A stretch of DNA of 64,000 bases from Xenorhabdus griffiniae (GCF_037265215.1 NZ_CP147737.1:2574001-2638000), one strand, 5' to 3'; shown: positions 1-9,948, counted from the first letter of the stretch. Translations and numbers: made by a program. The notes: generated by a model from the letters alone, not told the origin.

Positions 1-49
1 AATGAGCAACTTGAAAGGTAATGCGTATAAAATCCGAGAAAGAAAGTAT

Positions 50-1096
50 ATGTACAAAACAGATGAGTTAAGAACCCACCGCATTGATAGCCTGATCACA
101 CCTAAAGCGCTTGCAGAACAATATCCTATATCAGACAAAATCTTACAAAATGTGACATTGTCACGAAAGCGTATTGAATCCATCCTAACAGGCGAAGATC
201 AACGTCTATTGGTTATTATTGGCCCTTGCTCCATTCACGATGTTGATGCAGCTCTTGATTATGCCTCTCGCTTACGCCTCCTGCGCAAAAAATACCAGCA
301 AAATCTCAACATTGTGATGCGAACTTATTTCGAGAAACCGAGAACCGTTGTTGGCTGGAAAGGCTTGATTTCAGATCCCCTGTTAGACGGCTCTTGCCAG
401 GTTAATCAAGGGATCGCACTTGCCCGTAAGCTGTTAATTGATATCAATGAATTAGGCGTCCCGACAGCCACAGAATTTCTGGATATGGTCACTGGTCAAT
501 ACATTGCTGATTTAATCAGTTGGGGAGCGATCGGCGCCAGAACAACAGAGAGCCAAATTCACCGAGAAATGGCTTCTGCCTTGTCATGCCCAGTGGGTTT
601 TAAAAACGGGACGGATGGCAATACGCTTATCGCTATTGATGCAATACGTGCAGTACGAGCCAAACATATGTTTTTGTCCCCAGATAAAAACGGTCAGATG
701 ACAATTTATCAAACCAGTGGCAACCCCTATGGACATATTATTATGCGTGGTGGGAAAAAACCGAATTACAGTGCTGAAGATATTGCAGCAACTTGCCATA
801 AATTACGTGAATTTCACTTACCTGAACGCTTAATTGTGGATTGTAGCCATGCTAATTGCCAGAAAATTCATCGTCGTCAATTGGATATAGCAAGAAATAT
901 TGGTGAACAGCTCCAATCTGGCTCAACAGCAATTGCTGGTGTTATGGCGGAAAGCTTTTTAGTTGAAGGAACGCAAAAAGTTATTAAGGGAGAATCTTTG
1001 ACCTACGGCCAATCTATTACCGATCCATGTCTTGGCTGGCAAGACACGGAAGAATTTATCAATATTCTTGATGAAGCCATGAGAAATCGTTCCTGA
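50..1096 (+). CDS. aroH: 3-deoxy-7-phosphoheptulonate (DAHP) synthase, AroH type
   Basis: First enzyme of the shikimate pathway; condenses phosphoenolpyruvate and erythrose 4-phosphate to DAHP in the cytoplasm. The 348-residue product has the class I hallmarks: an N-terminal MYKTDELRTHRIDSL segment, LLVIIGPCSIHD at about residues 58-69, RTYFEKPRT, and GVMAESFLVEG towards the C-terminus. The N-terminus resembles the Trp-sensitive isozyme AroH more than AroF or AroG. I place the start at 50, because family proteins begin here and a purine-rich AGAAAG lies just upstream; the frame is open to position 2 with a less likely ATG. Being next to the thrS-pheST-ihfA-btu-nlpC block also fits aroH. No TrpR operator can be judged because the upstream region is cut by the window edge. 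Confidence 0.93.
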   Translation: MYKTDELRTHRIDSLITPKALAEQYPISDKILQNVTLSRKRIESILTGEDQRLLVIIGPCSIHDVDAALDYASRLRLLRKKYQQNLNIVMRTYFEKPRTVVGWKGLISDPLLDGSCQVNQGIALARKLLIDINELGVPTATEFLDMVTGQYIADLISWGAIGARTTESQIHREMASALSCPVGFKNGTDGNTLIAIDAIRAVRAKHMFLSPDKNGQMTIYQTSGNPYGHIIMRGGKKPNYSAEDIAATCHKLREFHLPERLIVDCSHANCQKIHRRQLDIARNIGEQLQSGSTAIAGVMAESFLVEGTQKVIKGESLTYGQSITDPCLGWQDTEEFINILDEAMRNRS

Positions 1097-1110
1097 ATAC
1101 TTTCCCTGTT

Positions 1111-1138
1111 TTGGCTCCCACCGACTATCGGGAGCCAA
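1111..1138 (+). terminator. Stem-loop terminator after aroH
   Basis: A 9-bp perfect stem (TTGGCTCCC / GGGAGCCAA) with a 10-nt loop starts 14 nt after the aroH stop. The following tract is AT-rich but not a clean T-run, so termination is likely rather than certain. Confidence 0.6.
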
Positions 1139-1228
1139 TAATCATAAATTTAAATCATTTAAAATCAAAGTATTAACTTAAAATTTCAGGTATAGAAAAA
1201 ATAGCTTGAAGTTAACCACCATTGAAAC

Positions 1229-1247
1229 GATAATTATTCTCAATATC
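1229..1247 (+). promoter_or_regulatory. Fur box upstream of the hemin operon
   Basis: GATAATTATTCTCAATATC matches the 19-bp Fur consensus GATAATGATAATCATTATC at 15 of 19 positions by my count. It lies about 150 bp before the hemin receptor gene, where an iron-repressed promoter is expected. A second AT-rich near-repeat, AGAATAATTATTG, follows immediately. Confidence 0.75.
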
Positions 1248-1395
1248 AGAATAATTATTGTTCAATAAAATCAACTGCATTGATGGTCAACTCTGACACA
1301 ATAAAAAATCTAACAAACTCACTGCTAAATAACAGTGATATATCAGTTAATTGTGTTCATAAGAACGCACTATTTCACTATGGAAATTGACTTGC

Positions 1396-3429
1396 ATGAC
1401 TTTAATTAAATCACCAAGCCTGAAATTGTCTACATTAAGTGTACTCATCTTCGCGAGTTTATCTTCTGCGTATGCCACAGCAGTACCTTCGGAAACAGTA
1501 CATTCCAAGCAAGAGAAATCTTCCAAAGACACGGTAACTGTCTATGCCACTGGCAACCAACGTGACAGTTTTGAAGCCCCTATGATGGTGACAGTCATTG
1601 AAGGCAATTCAGCCAGCAGTCAGGTTGCAGGCAACGCAAATGATTTACTGCACAATATTCCAGGCGTTAGTGTCGCGGGTATTGGCCGCACCAATGGGCA
1701 AGATATCAGCATTCGGGGTTATACCCAAAAAGGAGTTTTGACCCTTGTTGATGGTATTCGGCAAGGAACTGACACCGGACACCTTAATGGTGTCTTCCTC
1801 GATCCCGCTTTGATTAAGCAAGTGGAAGTTGTCCGTGGCCCATCAGCACTCCTTTATGGCAGTGGTGCATTGGGTGGTGTTATTGCCTATCAAACAGTAG
1901 ATGCTGCTGATTTACTGGAAGCAGGCAAAAATACGGGTTTTCGTGTTTTTAGCCGCGCAGGGAGCGGTGACCACAGTCTGGGATTTGGGGGCGCTGCATT
2001 CGGTAAAACCGAACAGTTTGATGGTTTAGTTGCATTTGGCACCCGTGACGCGGGTAATATCCGTTTCGGTAAGGGTATAACAGAAAATAACGATGAATTC
2101 AGTGGCAATGCTTTGGTAAAAGGCTCCTGGAAAATAGATGATAGCCAAAAGCTCAGTGGCAACTTGCGTTATTACCGCAATGAAGCACATGAGCCTAAAA
2201 ATCCACAAGGCACCTATGACGGGAGAAACAAACGAGTAGACCGCACCACAGCGCAACGTGATGCTCAATTGTCTTATCAATTAAACCCAGCCCAATATAG
2301 TTGGTTAAACGCCAGAGCAGATATTTATTATTCCGATATCAATATTAATAACAGAAGCAAAGATAAGGTTTTTGAAGGCCGTAAACAAGAAACTTATGGT
2401 ATAAAACTTGAAAACCGCTCCCATTTGGGAAGTGCTGCCTTTGCAGCCCACCAATTTACCTATGGTGGTGAAGCCTATAAACAAAAACAAAAGCCAAGTA
2501 GCAGTATTGTAATGGGCTTTCCCAATGCCGATATCCGTTTTGCATCTGGCTGGGTTCAAGATGAAATGACCCTGCGTAATTTACCTGTCTCATTTATTGT
2601 GGGTACACGTTACGACAATTACAAAGCCACAAATAGCAAATATGATGATGTTAGTGCCGATAAATGGTCATCAAAAGGCGCCATTAGTATTACCCCTACA
2701 GATTGGTCAATGCTATTTGCCTCTTATTCTCAAGCATTCCGTTCTCCGACCATGGGTGAAATGTATAACGATTCCATGCATTTTCCTGGAAACTACTGGA
2801 AACCCAATCCAAACCTACGTCCTGAGAGTAATGAAACTCAGGAATACGGTTTCGGGTTGCGTTTCGATGAACTGTTTGCCAACAATGATGGCCTGAAATT
2901 TAAAGCCAGTTATTTTGATACTCAAGCGAAAGATTACATCACATTCACCATGGGGAAAGGTTTCACACAATCAATCAACATTCCAAAAGCTAAGATTTGG
3001 GGTTGGGATGTTTCTATGACGTATGATTCTGACTGGTTCTCCTGGAATCTTGCTTATAACCGAACAACGGGTAAGAACGAAAAAACTGGGGCATCTATAG
3101 GAGCACTCAGTCCTGATACCCTAACCAGTACTTTGGATATTCCATTATCTGACACAGATTTCTCTATTGGATGGATCGGTAAATTCACCCAACATACCCA
3201 AGTTAAAGGAGAATATGGCACTAATAGAGATGAATTCGGTCGGAAGGTTTCTCAATACGCAGGTTATGGCGTCAATGACTTCTACGTTAGCTATCATGGC
3301 ACTGGAACATTAAAAGGGCTAACTACCTCCGTTGTATTGGGCAACGCTTTTGATAAAGCCTATTACTCATCAGTGGGAGCACCACAGCATGGCCGTAATG
3401 CCAAACTGTTTGTCAGCTACCAGTGGTAG
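1396..3429 (+). CDS. hmuR: TonB-dependent hemin receptor
   Basis: Outer-membrane receptor that binds hemin or hemoproteins and passes heme to the periplasm using TonB energy. The 677-residue protein has a signal peptide (residues 1-28, ending near SSAYATA), a TonB box-like DTVTVYATG, a plug domain containing PGVSVAG and SIRGYTQKG, and a 22-strand-type barrel. The heme-receptor FRAP/NPNL region is present as AFRSPTMGEMYND followed by NPNLRPES, and the chain ends in an aromatic, SYQW. An in-frame TTG occurs 9 nt earlier, but ATG at 1396 is better spaced from GGAAA at about 1382. It heads the hmuRSTUV operon and has a Fur box upstream. The hemP gene found before this receptor in some relatives was not seen. 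Confidence 0.93.
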   Translation: MTLIKSPSLKLSTLSVLIFASLSSAYATAVPSETVHSKQEKSSKDTVTVYATGNQRDSFEAPMMVTVIEGNSASSQVAGNANDLLHNIPGVSVAGIGRTNGQDISIRGYTQKGVLTLVDGIRQGTDTGHLNGVFLDPALIKQVEVVRGPSALLYGSGALGGVIAYQTVDAADLLEAGKNTGFRVFSRAGSGDHSLGFGGAAFGKTEQFDGLVAFGTRDAGNIRFGKGITENNDEFSGNALVKGSWKIDDSQKLSGNLRYYRNEAHEPKNPQGTYDGRNKRVDRTTAQRDAQLSYQLNPAQYSWLNARADIYYSDININNRSKDKVFEGRKQETYGIKLENRSHLGSAAFAAHQFTYGGEAYKQKQKPSSSIVMGFPNADIRFASGWVQDEMTLRNLPVSFIVGTRYDNYKATNSKYDDVSADKWSSKGAISITPTDWSMLFASYSQAFRSPTMGEMYNDSMHFPGNYWKPNPNLRPESNETQEYGFGLRFDELFANNDGLKFKASYFDTQAKDYITFTMGKGFTQSINIPKAKIWGWDVSMTYDSDWFSWNLAYNRTTGKNEKTGASIGALSPDTLTSTLDIPLSDTDFSIGWIGKFTQHTQVKGEYGTNRDEFGRKVSQYAGYGVNDFYVSYHGTGTLKGLTTSVVLGNAFDKAYYSSVGAPQHGRNAKLFVSYQW

Positions 3430-3503
3430 AAGAACAAACAAATTATTATCTCGATTTTAGAACAACACTGTTTAAACACCGTTTTTTTAAGGAGCTAGCA
3501 ACT

Positions 3504-4577
3504 GTGAATCAGTCACTTTATGAACGTTACCTACAAGCCAAGGCAGAAAACAAAGCTAAATATGCACGCGATTTGGCTGCTTACCTTAATGTCAGCGAAG
3601 GCGAGTTATTGCATAGCCGTGTCGGTATCGATGCAAAACGTTTGAATATTGACGCTCCTACCCTGCTTCAAGAACTGGCAACAGTTGGCGAAACTAAGGC
3701 GATTACCCGTAATGACTTTGCCGTTCATGAACATATTGGACGCTACGAAAATACCAAATTTAGCCCACATGTTGGTTTAATCCTTAACCCACGTGAGCTT
3801 GACTTGCGTCTATTCTTCGAACACTGGAGCAGTGTTTTCTCTTTGGTTGAACCCGCCAAGAATGGTGTGCGTCATAGCATTCAATTCTTTGACCGCCAAG
3901 GCGATGCGTTGCATAAAGTCTATGCCACCAACAACACCGATATGGCTGCATGGGATGCACTGATCGAAAAATATCAGACGAGTGAAAATCCAGCGCTGGA
4001 AATTCAGCCAGAAGAAGTGCCTGAACATGCAGAAGTAACGGAACAACTGAAAGTACAGTTAGATGAAGAATGGCGTGCCATGACGGATGTTCATCAATTC
4101 TTCATCATGATGAAACGGCACAATCTTAACCGCCAGCAGATTTTTAACGCCGTTAAAGATGATTTAGCTTATCGCGTGGATAATTCAGCACTCACTCAAC
4201 TTGTTGACGTTGCCTATAAAGATCAAAACGAAATCATGATCTTTGTCGGAAACCGTGGTTGTGTCCAGATTTTCACGGGTAAATTGGAACGTTTGATGCC
4301 GTATCAGGAAGAAAATTCTTCCCAAAAATGGCTCAACATTTTCAACCGCAATTTCACGCTGCACCTGATTGAAAGTGCCGTCGCAGAAAGCTGGGTTACC
4401 CGCAAACCCACCGATTGTGGCTTCGTCACCAGCCTTGAATTGTTTGATGCCAATGGCAACCAAATCGCACAGTTGTACGGCCAACGCACTGAAGGTACGC
4501 CTGAACAAGCCCTGTGGCGTGAACAAATTGCTGCTTTACCTAAACTGCAACCAGAACAGGAAACTTGTGTAGCATGA
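3504..4577 (+). CDS. hmuS: Hemin-degrading/heme-handling factor HmuS (HemS)
   Basis: Cytoplasmic heme-binding protein of the HemS/ChuS family that receives imported heme and promotes its degradation or trafficking. The 357-residue protein has the duplicated family fold: an N-terminal half with SRVGIDAKRL and GVRHSIQFFD and a C-terminal half with WRAMTDVHQFF, VGNRGCVQIFTG and FTLHLIESAVAESWVTRKPT. I use the GTG at 3504, where family proteins begin (NQSLYERYLQAKAENKAKYARD) and where AAGGAG lies 9 nt upstream; the frame is open further upstream, overlapping hmuR. The stop overlaps the hmuT start by ATGA, which suggests translational coupling. Confidence 0.93.
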   Translation: MNQSLYERYLQAKAENKAKYARDLAAYLNVSEGELLHSRVGIDAKRLNIDAPTLLQELATVGETKAITRNDFAVHEHIGRYENTKFSPHVGLILNPRELDLRLFFEHWSSVFSLVEPAKNGVRHSIQFFDRQGDALHKVYATNNTDMAAWDALIEKYQTSENPALEIQPEEVPEHAEVTEQLKVQLDEEWRAMTDVHQFFIMMKRHNLNRQQIFNAVKDDLAYRVDNSALTQLVDVAYKDQNEIMIFVGNRGCVQIFTGKLERLMPYQEENSSQKWLNIFNRNFTLHLIESAVAESWVTRKPTDCGFVTSLELFDANGNQIAQLYGQRTEGTPEQALWREQIAALPKLQPEQETCVA

Positions 4578-5392
4578 AAAAATGGCTTCTAACATTTATG
4601 CTTGCCATCTCTTTCAATGTGTTCTCTGCTGAACGCATTGTGACCATTGGTGGCGATGTATCTGAAATTGTTTTTGCACTTGGCGAAGGACAGAACGTTG
4701 TCGCAAGGGACAGTACCAGCCAAAATCCCAAAGAACTGCTTTCCCTACCCGACATCGGGTATATGAGGATGTTGAATTCAGAAGGGATTCTATCCATGCG
4801 CCCCTCACTGGTGATTGCAAGTGAGTCGGCCCAACCGTCCCTAGCACTCAAGCAAGTCGAAGATTCCGGTGTAAAAGTTATTAAAGTGACCAGCGAAACC
4901 TCGTTAGAAGCCGTTCCTGCAAAAATCATGACCGTCGCCAAGGCGGTCAACCAGGAAAAACGTGGTGAAGCATTGATTGCTCAATATCGGCAACAACTCG
5001 CAGATATCGCCACATCAGATATTTCCACCAAAGTAGTCTTTGTTATGAGTCACGGTGGCATTATGCCAATGGCAGCTGGTCAGAAAACCGCAGCCGATCA
5101 AATTATTCGTGCCATTGGGGCAAAAAATGCGATGCAAGGTTTCCAGGGATATCGCCCTTTATCTCAGGAAGGGGTTATTGCCAGCAAACCGGACTTACTG
5201 CTAGTCAGCACCGAAGGGCTAAAAACGTTAGGTGGGATGGATAAAGTTTGGCAGCTTCCTGGGTTAAGTTTCACACCAGCAGGAAAGAAAAAACAAGTCG
5301 TGGTTGTTGATGAAATGGGCCTGCTTGGTTTCGGCCTGCAAACACCCGCTGTGATGAAACAAGTCCGTGATGCTGCGGAGAAAGCGCAATGA
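4574..5392 (+). CDS. hmuT: Periplasmic hemin-binding protein HmuT
   Basis: Substrate-binding protein of the HmuTUV ABC importer, which carries heme from receptor to permease. The 272-residue protein has a short signal peptide (MKKWLLTFMLAISFNVFSA) and a BtuF/FhuD-type fold with ERIVTIGGDVSEIVFALG at the start of the mature chain and GYMRMLNSEGILSMRPSLV after it. Start 4574 gives a normal signal peptide and an ATGA overlap with hmuS; the ATG 9 nt upstream is poorer. Its stop overlaps hmuU in the same way. Confidence 0.93.
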   Translation: MKKWLLTFMLAISFNVFSAERIVTIGGDVSEIVFALGEGQNVVARDSTSQNPKELLSLPDIGYMRMLNSEGILSMRPSLVIASESAQPSLALKQVEDSGVKVIKVTSETSLEAVPAKIMTVAKAVNQEKRGEALIAQYRQQLADIATSDISTKVVFVMSHGGIMPMAAGQKTAADQIIRAIGAKNAMQGFQGYRPLSQEGVIASKPDLLLVSTEGLKTLGGMDKVWQLPGLSFTPAGKKKQVVVVDEMGLLGFGLQTPAVMKQVRDAAEKAQ

Positions 5393-6390
5393 GCCATTCC
5401 CGCTCTCCCAGTTTCGGTGTGATAGTGCTGAGTTTATTGTTGTTCCTTCTGGCAATTAGCTCAGCAAATATGGGGGCATTGCCACTTTCTTTTAAAACAC
5501 TGTGGGAATCCTCTTTGGATGACCCACAGTGGCAAATCTGGTTAAACATTCGGCTCCCACGTATTTTGCTGGCAATCCTCGTTGGAGGAGCGCTGGCTAT
5601 ATCCGGTGCCGTAATGCAAGGATTATTTCGTAACCCTCTGGCCGATCCCGGATTATTAGGGATCAGCAGTGGTGCAGCTCTTACCGTTGCAATGTTTATT
5701 GTGCTGCCTTTCGCCTTACCTGCCAGCATTGCGCTGTACGGACATATTATTGCCGCTTTTATCGGCAGTCTATTAGTATCAACCCTAATATTCATTCTCA
5801 ACAAATATAACCACGGTAACCTGTCAAAGCTGCTTCTTGCAGGCATCGCCATTAATGCACTATGTTCGTCATTTATTGGTGTATTAAGCTATATCAGTAA
5901 CGACCAACAATTACGCCAATTTTCCATTTGGATGATGGGTTCACTCAGTCAAATAGAGTGGCCAACACTGGCGATTGCGGCATCACTCATTATCCCTGTC
6001 TGTATGCTGACAGTCAGTCAATCACGCAAACTCAATTTGCTACAACTCGGTGATGAAGAAGCACACTATTTAGGTATTAATGTCCAACGCACCAAATATC
6101 AATTATTGCTGTTAAGTGCCTTGTTAGTTGGATGTGCCGTTGCTTTGACCGGTGTCATTGGCTTCATTGGCTTGGTTATCCCACACCTTGCCAGGCAGCG
6201 GTTTGGGGGAGATCATACTTGGCTATTGCCGATATCTGCCCTCGGTGGTGCCTGTCTTCTGCTAAAAGCCGACACATTAGCCAGGACATTAGTTTCCCCT
6301 GCTGAAATGCCAGTAGGTCTTATTACTGGTTTGATCGGTGCCCCCTATTTTTTATGGCTTATCCTTAAGCCATCAAGAAACCGTTCATAA
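5389..6390 (+). CDS. hmuU: Hemin ABC transporter permease HmuU
   Basis: Inner-membrane permease of the FecCD/BtuC family that forms the heme channel with HmuV. The 333-residue protein has about ten hydrophobic segments and the family signatures [19 protein letters not shown] near the N-terminus, [19 protein letters not shown], and [15 protein letters not shown] before the last helices. The ATG overlaps the hmuT stop, and its own TAA shares a base with an ATG of hmuV, so the operon is tightly coupled. Confidence 0.93.
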   Translation: MSHSRSPSFGVIVLSLLLFLLAISSANMGALPLSFKTLWESSLDDPQWQIWLNIRLPRILLAILVGGALAISGAVMQGLFRNPLADPGLLGISSGAALTVAMFIVLPFALPASIALYGHIIAAFIGSLLVSTLIFILNKYNHGNLSKLLLAGIAINALCSSFIGVLSYISNDQQLRQFSIWMMGSLSQIEWPTLAIAASLIIPVCMLTVSQSRKLNLLQLGDEEAHYLGINVQRTKYQLLLLSALLVGCAVALTGVIGFIGLVIPHLARQRFGGDHTWLLPISALGGACLLLKADTLARTLVSPAEMPVGLITGLIGAPYFLWLILKPSRNRS

Positions 6391-6401
6391 TGGAACCGAT
6401 C

Positions 6402-7184
6402 ATGTCAAATAATTTACTTAAAGCACGAAATTTAAATTATTTCATCGGGCAGCGTCAGATCATCAAGGATGTTTCCCTTTCCCTGCGTCAAGGGGAAGTT
6501 GTAGCAATTATTGGCCCAAACGGGGCGGGAAAATCAACACTGTTACGTCTATTGACCGGCTATATTCTACCCAATTCAGGAGATTGTCTGTTAAAAGGAA
6601 CGCCTATTTCTCGCTGGCCAACTCAGCAACTGGCTCGTATTCGTGCAGTCATGCGGCAATATAGCGCCCTCTCTTTTCCATTTAGTGTAGAGGAAGTCAT
6701 TGCTATGGGACGTGTTCCCCATGAAAATGCCCATAAAAAAATCGCCATTGATGAAGCGATTGCTTTGACAGAGTGTGAAGAACTGAGAAACAGGAATTAT
6801 CAGCAATTATCGGGGGGAGAACAACAACGGGTTCAACTGGCAAGAGTGTTAGCTCAACTTTGGCACCCTGAACCTACCGAATCTTGTCTGTTTTTGGATG
6901 AACCCACGTCGGCACTGGATCTTTATCACCAACAACATACATTGCGATTGGTTCACCGCCTGACACGACAGCATCCCATTGCTGCCTGTTGTGTACTGCA
7001 TGATTTGAACCTGGCTTCACTTTATGCCGATAAAATTATCTTGTTGCACAAAGGCCAATTAGTCGCATCTGGTACTCCACAAGATGTACTGCGTGACGAT
7101 ATTCTTAAGCAATGGTATCAAGCCGATTTGGGCGTTATGCAGCACCCCGAAACTCATCAACCACAGATTTATCTTCGCCAATAG
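6402..7184 (+). CDS. hmuV: Hemin ABC transporter ATPase HmuV
   Basis: ATP-hydrolysing subunit that drives HmuU. Walker A is GPNGAGKST (about residues 37-45), the ABC signature is LSGGEQQR, Walker B is [12 protein letters not shown], and the H-loop is [10 protein letters not shown] choose ATG 6402 ([11 protein letters not shown], 260 residues) because GGA lies about 8 nt before it. ATG 6390, which overlaps the hmuU stop, has no Shine-Dalgarno sequence but remains possible. Last gene of the Fur-controlled hemin operon; a perfect hairpin follows. Confidence 0.92.
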   Translation: MSNNLLKARNLNYFIGQRQIIKDVSLSLRQGEVVAIIGPNGAGKSTLLRLLTGYILPNSGDCLLKGTPISRWPTQQLARIRAVMRQYSALSFPFSVEEVIAMGRVPHENAHKKIAIDEAIALTECEELRNRNYQQLSGGEQQRVQLARVLAQLWHPEPTESCLFLDEPTSALDLYHQQHTLRLVHRLTRQHPIAACCVLHDLNLASLYADKIILLHKGQLVASGTPQDVLRDDILKQWYQADLGVMQHPETHQPQIYLRQ

Positions 7185-7231
7185 ACGGTTATCGTTTATT
7201 TTCGTTTAATGATGAGAAGCGGACAAGAAAG

Positions 7232-7261
7232 GCAAATTTTGCTGTGATCGGCAAAATTTGC
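7232..7261. terminator. Hairpin between converging hmuV and the next gene
   Basis: Perfect 11-bp arms GCAAATTTTGC / GCAAAATTTGC with an 8-nt loop, sitting between two genes that point towards each other. Could terminate both; flanking T-runs are short. Confidence 0.55.
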
Positions 7262-7307
7262 TTCAAATAAGTAAGCATTGAAAAATTGAGTCCAAAACAG
7301 ATTGAAA

Positions 7308-7940
7308 TTAAATAATATTTTTAGAAATACGTTGCTTGCGGGCGGCAGGCAAATACCAAAGTGTGGCAATAAAACATAGGGCATAACCCAACATTTCACA
7401 GCCTTCTTCCACCATATTTTTAACCGTCCGGTTAAAATGTTCATCCATCAATCCCTGCCACAGCGCCCCCATACCAAATAAACGGGAAAACACCAATACA
7501 CACAACAGACCACAAACCATCATGGAATAACTTTGGTGACGAGTGAAATAGACGAGTCCAGAGAGAGTTTGCCGCCCATTGTTGCAGGCATAACCAATAC
7601 AGATTAAAGCGAGTGGAATGGCAAACCATGACCACGCACCATGAAAGAAGAGATTATCAAAATAGATATCTAATTCTCTGATCAGAAGACAACTGAAAAA
7701 ACCAGCCATTAATGCCAATGCTGGACGCAACTTTACATTTTTCTTTACTTCATAAAACAGTAAAGCAGCAATAATCAGCAAAGTTAACTCCTGAAACATC
7801 TCAGTCAATGAATCTTCCTGTACACCATTTTTCAGGTAATTAACATCCAAAAAGAGTAAACCTGTGACTCCCGCTGTCACGAATGCGTAAAAAATAAAAA
7901 AAACCAGCTTTCTGGTTAAATAGATAATATCCGATTGCAT
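7308..7940 (-). CDS. Inner-membrane protein of unknown function
   Basis: A 210-residue protein that I do not recognise. It has about six hydrophobic segments (for example LVFFIFYAFVTAGVTGLLFL near the N-terminus, then LTLLIIAALLFYEV, ALALMAGFFSCLLIREL, FAIPLALICIGYAC, MMVCGLLCVLVFSRLFG and the segment before the basic tail AARKQRISKNII). The start at 7940 (MQSDIIYLTRK) is preferred over 7982 because GAGGATGTA lies directly upstream. It converges on hmuV and is divergent from the AraC-family gene, so it is not part of the hemin operon. A DUF-type small membrane protein seems likely; no catalytic motif is visible. Confidence 0.7.
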   Translation of the reverse strand: MQSDIIYLTRKLVFFIFYAFVTAGVTGLLFLDVNYLKNGVQEDSLTEMFQELTLLIIAALLFYEVKKNVKLRPALALMAGFFSCLLIRELDIYFDNLFFHGAWSWFAIPLALICIGYACNNGRQTLSGLVYFTRHQSYSMMVCGLLCVLVFSRLFGMGALWQGLMDEHFNRTVKNMVEEGCEMLGYALCFIATLWYLPAARKQRISKNII

Positions 7941-8027
7941 TACATCCTCGTTTATAATTAATAACGCGGGGTATAATACCACTTACATTCAAATCTGATG
8001 AACATCTGGTGCGCTGGTTTATTTTAT

Positions 8028-8090
8028 ATACCAATCCAACTTCAAGTTGCCGCTTGCAAATCAAGACGCATCTTGAAAGGCTATTGGTAT
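8028..8090. repeat. ATACCAATCC/GGATTGGTAT-type palindromic repeat, short copy
   Basis: Begins ATACCAATCCAACTTCA and ends TGAAAGGCTATTGGTAT, so the termini are inverted copies. A longer member with the same ends lies at 41764-41867. Fills the space between the membrane-protein gene and the AraC-family gene, inside an otherwise featureless 308-bp gap. Confidence 0.6.
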
Positions 8091-8248
8091 AAGAGAAAAA
8101 AATAAACCATAGGTAACAGTTACTAACCTGAAACCGCACATTTTGCGTATACGATAAAAAAGAAATTCTTAAAATGGCTCACATAATAACGTAACTTATT
8201 ATTTATCAGTATATTTTTAGTAAAACCCCACCCATGTGGAAGGTAAAC

Positions 8249-8629
8249 ATGTTAGAAAATGTTATCAACGATATTGTAAGATGGTTAGAAAGCCAACTTC
8301 AACAAACTGAAGGTATCAAAATAGATGCGATAGCCCATAAAAGTGGTTATTCAAAATGGCATTTACAACGGATTTTTAAGGAGTTGAAAGGCTGTACGTT
8401 AGGTCAATATGTGCGCCGCCGTCGCCTCCATGAAGCAGCCAGATCTTTGCGTGAAGGCAATTTGCCCATTCTTGATATTGCTCTTCAATATGGTTTTAGC
8501 TCTCAAGCTACATTTACCCGAATATTTAAAAGACATTTTAATACTACGCCCGCTAAATTCCGGGAAAATGGATATCTGCCTGAATTAAAGACATTTTTAT
8601 ATTGTGAAGAATATAAATACTGTGAATAA
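8249..8629 (+). CDS. AraC-family regulator, MarA/SoxS/Rob-like
   Basis: A 126-residue protein made almost only of the double helix-turn-helix DNA-binding domain, like MarA and SoxS. The first HTH is around IKIDAIAHKSGYSKWHLQRIF and the second around LPILDIALQYGFSSQATFTRIFK, with PAKFRENG closing the domain. ATG 8249 is preferred over 8234 because GGAAGG lies 6 nt before it. Family members activate stress, efflux and permeability genes as monomers; the targets here cannot be read. It sits alone between a repeat and nlpC. A short C-terminal extension (FLYCEEYKYCE) is unusual. Confidence 0.85.
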   Translation: MLENVINDIVRWLESQLQQTEGIKIDAIAHKSGYSKWHLQRIFKELKGCTLGQYVRRRRLHEAARSLREGNLPILDIALQYGFSSQATFTRIFKRHFNTTPAKFRENGYLPELKTFLYCEEYKYCE

Positions 8630-8671
8630 TAAAATAAATACAGGATCATACGGATCTGAAAATAACAGACA

Positions 8672-9157
8672 TTAAATCCTGCGAGCTTGCCAAAAAACAC
8701 GACGCCAATACACATTATCAAGAGAAGAACGTATTACGCCTTTACTTGTAGATGCATGAATGAATTCATGGTTAGTATCGTAAATACCCACATGCAACCC
8801 ACTCTTTCCACTGCCGGTTTTAAAAAAAACCAGATCACCTGGCATCAGGTCATCTTTGTTTATCCATGTACCTATTCGGGTTTGTTCACTTGTTGTGCGA
8901 GGAAGCTGAATATTAAAGCGATCAGAAAAAGTCCGGTACACAAAGCCGGAACAATCAATACCATGCCTATCTATGCCACCATAGCGATACGGCGTATTTT
9001 GCCATTGTTCAAGTTGATCTTTTAACTGAGCAATGACCATTATCGGATCAGAGAGAGCTGCTTTCAGCGGAGACGAATTAGGCTTGGAAACAGGATTGGT
9101 GCAACCAATAAGAAAAAAACTCAATAACAAGCACAAATGCCTTATCCTTATTACCAT
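8672..9157 (-). CDS. nlpC: NlpC/P60-family lipoprotein (probable peptidoglycan endopeptidase)
   Basis: A 161-residue lipoprotein with signal peptide and lipobox LIGC (Cys at about residue 19), so it should be anchored in the outer membrane. The NlpC/P60 papain-like domain carries the catalytic Cys in DCSGFVYR, His in LHVGIYD, and a third polar residue (His) in FIHAS. Family enzymes cut D-Glu-diamino acid bonds in cell-wall peptides. Start 9157 is chosen because GAGGGA precedes it by 7 nt; an upstream ATG at 9178 is weaker. Location downstream of the arn operon fits the enteric btuD-nlpC neighbourhood into which arn is inserted. Confidence 0.88.
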   Translation of the reverse strand: MVIRIRHLCLLLSFFLIGCTNPVSKPNSSPLKAALSDPIMVIAQLKDQLEQWQNTPYRYGGIDRHGIDCSGFVYRTFSDRFNIQLPRTTSEQTRIGTWINKDDLMPGDLVFFKTGSGKSGLHVGIYDTNHEFIHASTSKGVIRSSLDNVYWRRVFWQARRI

Positions 9158-9214
9158 CTGCTTTCCCTCAATCATCAATTTTCCTCAATTACCCATGGAA
9201 ACAACAAACTTTAT

Positions 9215-9601
9215 CTATTTTGTTTCCGGTCTGCTGATTAACCAAACACCCAATAAGATGAAAAAAACGCCCAACGTTTTTAACAGTGAGACAGTTTCAC
9301 TAAACCAAGGTAATAAAGCCACCATTAAATAAACAAAAGCATAACTCAAGCTAATAATAGGGTACGCTTTATTCAATGGCAGATATTTCAATGTGAAAAA
9401 CCAACATAACATAGATAGTATATAACCCGCCAATCCTGCCATAATCATCAGCAAAGGATTGTGATTTGCCCAAAGCCAGTTGATATCCAACCAGTGCATT
9501 GATAACGAAAGTTCCGGTAAATGAGCCACTCCCCACTTCAATAACAATTGCGCTACAGTGATCAGCAGGACACTCGCCATCCCCCAAAGATAACCTTTCA
9601 T
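9215..9601 (-). CDS. arnF: L-Ara4N-phosphoundecaprenol flippase subunit ArnF
   Basis: With ArnE forms the small-multidrug-resistance-type flippase that moves undecaprenyl-phosphate-L-Ara4N to the periplasmic face of the inner membrane. The 128-residue protein has four hydrophobic segments, with SMR-like [20 protein letters not shown] in the middle. Its ATG overlaps the arnE stop (ATGA). Last gene of arnBCADTEF. Confidence 0.9.
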   Translation of the reverse strand: MKGYLWGMASVLLITVAQLLLKWGVAHLPELSLSMHWLDINWLWANHNPLLMIMAGLAGYILSMLCWFFTLKYLPLNKAYPIISLSYAFVYLMVALLPWFSETVSLLKTLGVFFILLGVWLISRPETK

Positions 9602-9948
9602 TGACTTAAACTCATCAATAAGATCCCGAACATAATGGCAAAAACCCCCATCCAGTGCTTTAATCCCACCTTTTCTTGATACAAAAATTGCCCAATCAAA
9701 GTCACTATGACAAAGTTTATACTAAGCATAGGGTAAGCAATGCTCAGTGGAAAAAATTGCAATAATCGCAACCAAAATATCATTCCTATACCCAACAGAA
9801 GAATAGCACTGGACAGCCATATCACCATCGATACCACTTTATGCGGGTTATTTTTTTTCTGCCAACAAATAACCGCTTGCTTCTGGCACAATTGCCCCGC
9901 ACAAGTAAGCAGACTAACCAAAATCAATAATATTATGTTACTGCTCAT
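9598..9948 (-). CDS. arnE: L-Ara4N-phosphoundecaprenol flippase subunit ArnE
   Basis: Partner of ArnF in the lipid-linked Ara4N flippase. The 116-residue protein is four-helix and SMR-like, with [20 protein letters not shown] matching the ArnF motif. The start overlaps the arnT stop by 4 nt and the stop overlaps the arnF start by 4 nt, so T-E-F are translationally coupled. Confidence 0.9.
   Translation of the reverse strand: MSSNIILLILVSLLTCAGQLCQKQAVICWQKKNNPHKVVSMVIWLSSAILLLGIGMIFWLRLLQFFPLSIAYPMLSINFVIVTLIGQFLYQEKVGLKHWMGVFAIMFGILLMSLSQ

Noticed and set aside
1139..1395. A hemP/ydiE gene before the hemin receptor
   Set aside because: No frame with a start, ribosome binding site and HemP-like sequence is present; only the Fur box and AT-rich promoter sequence.
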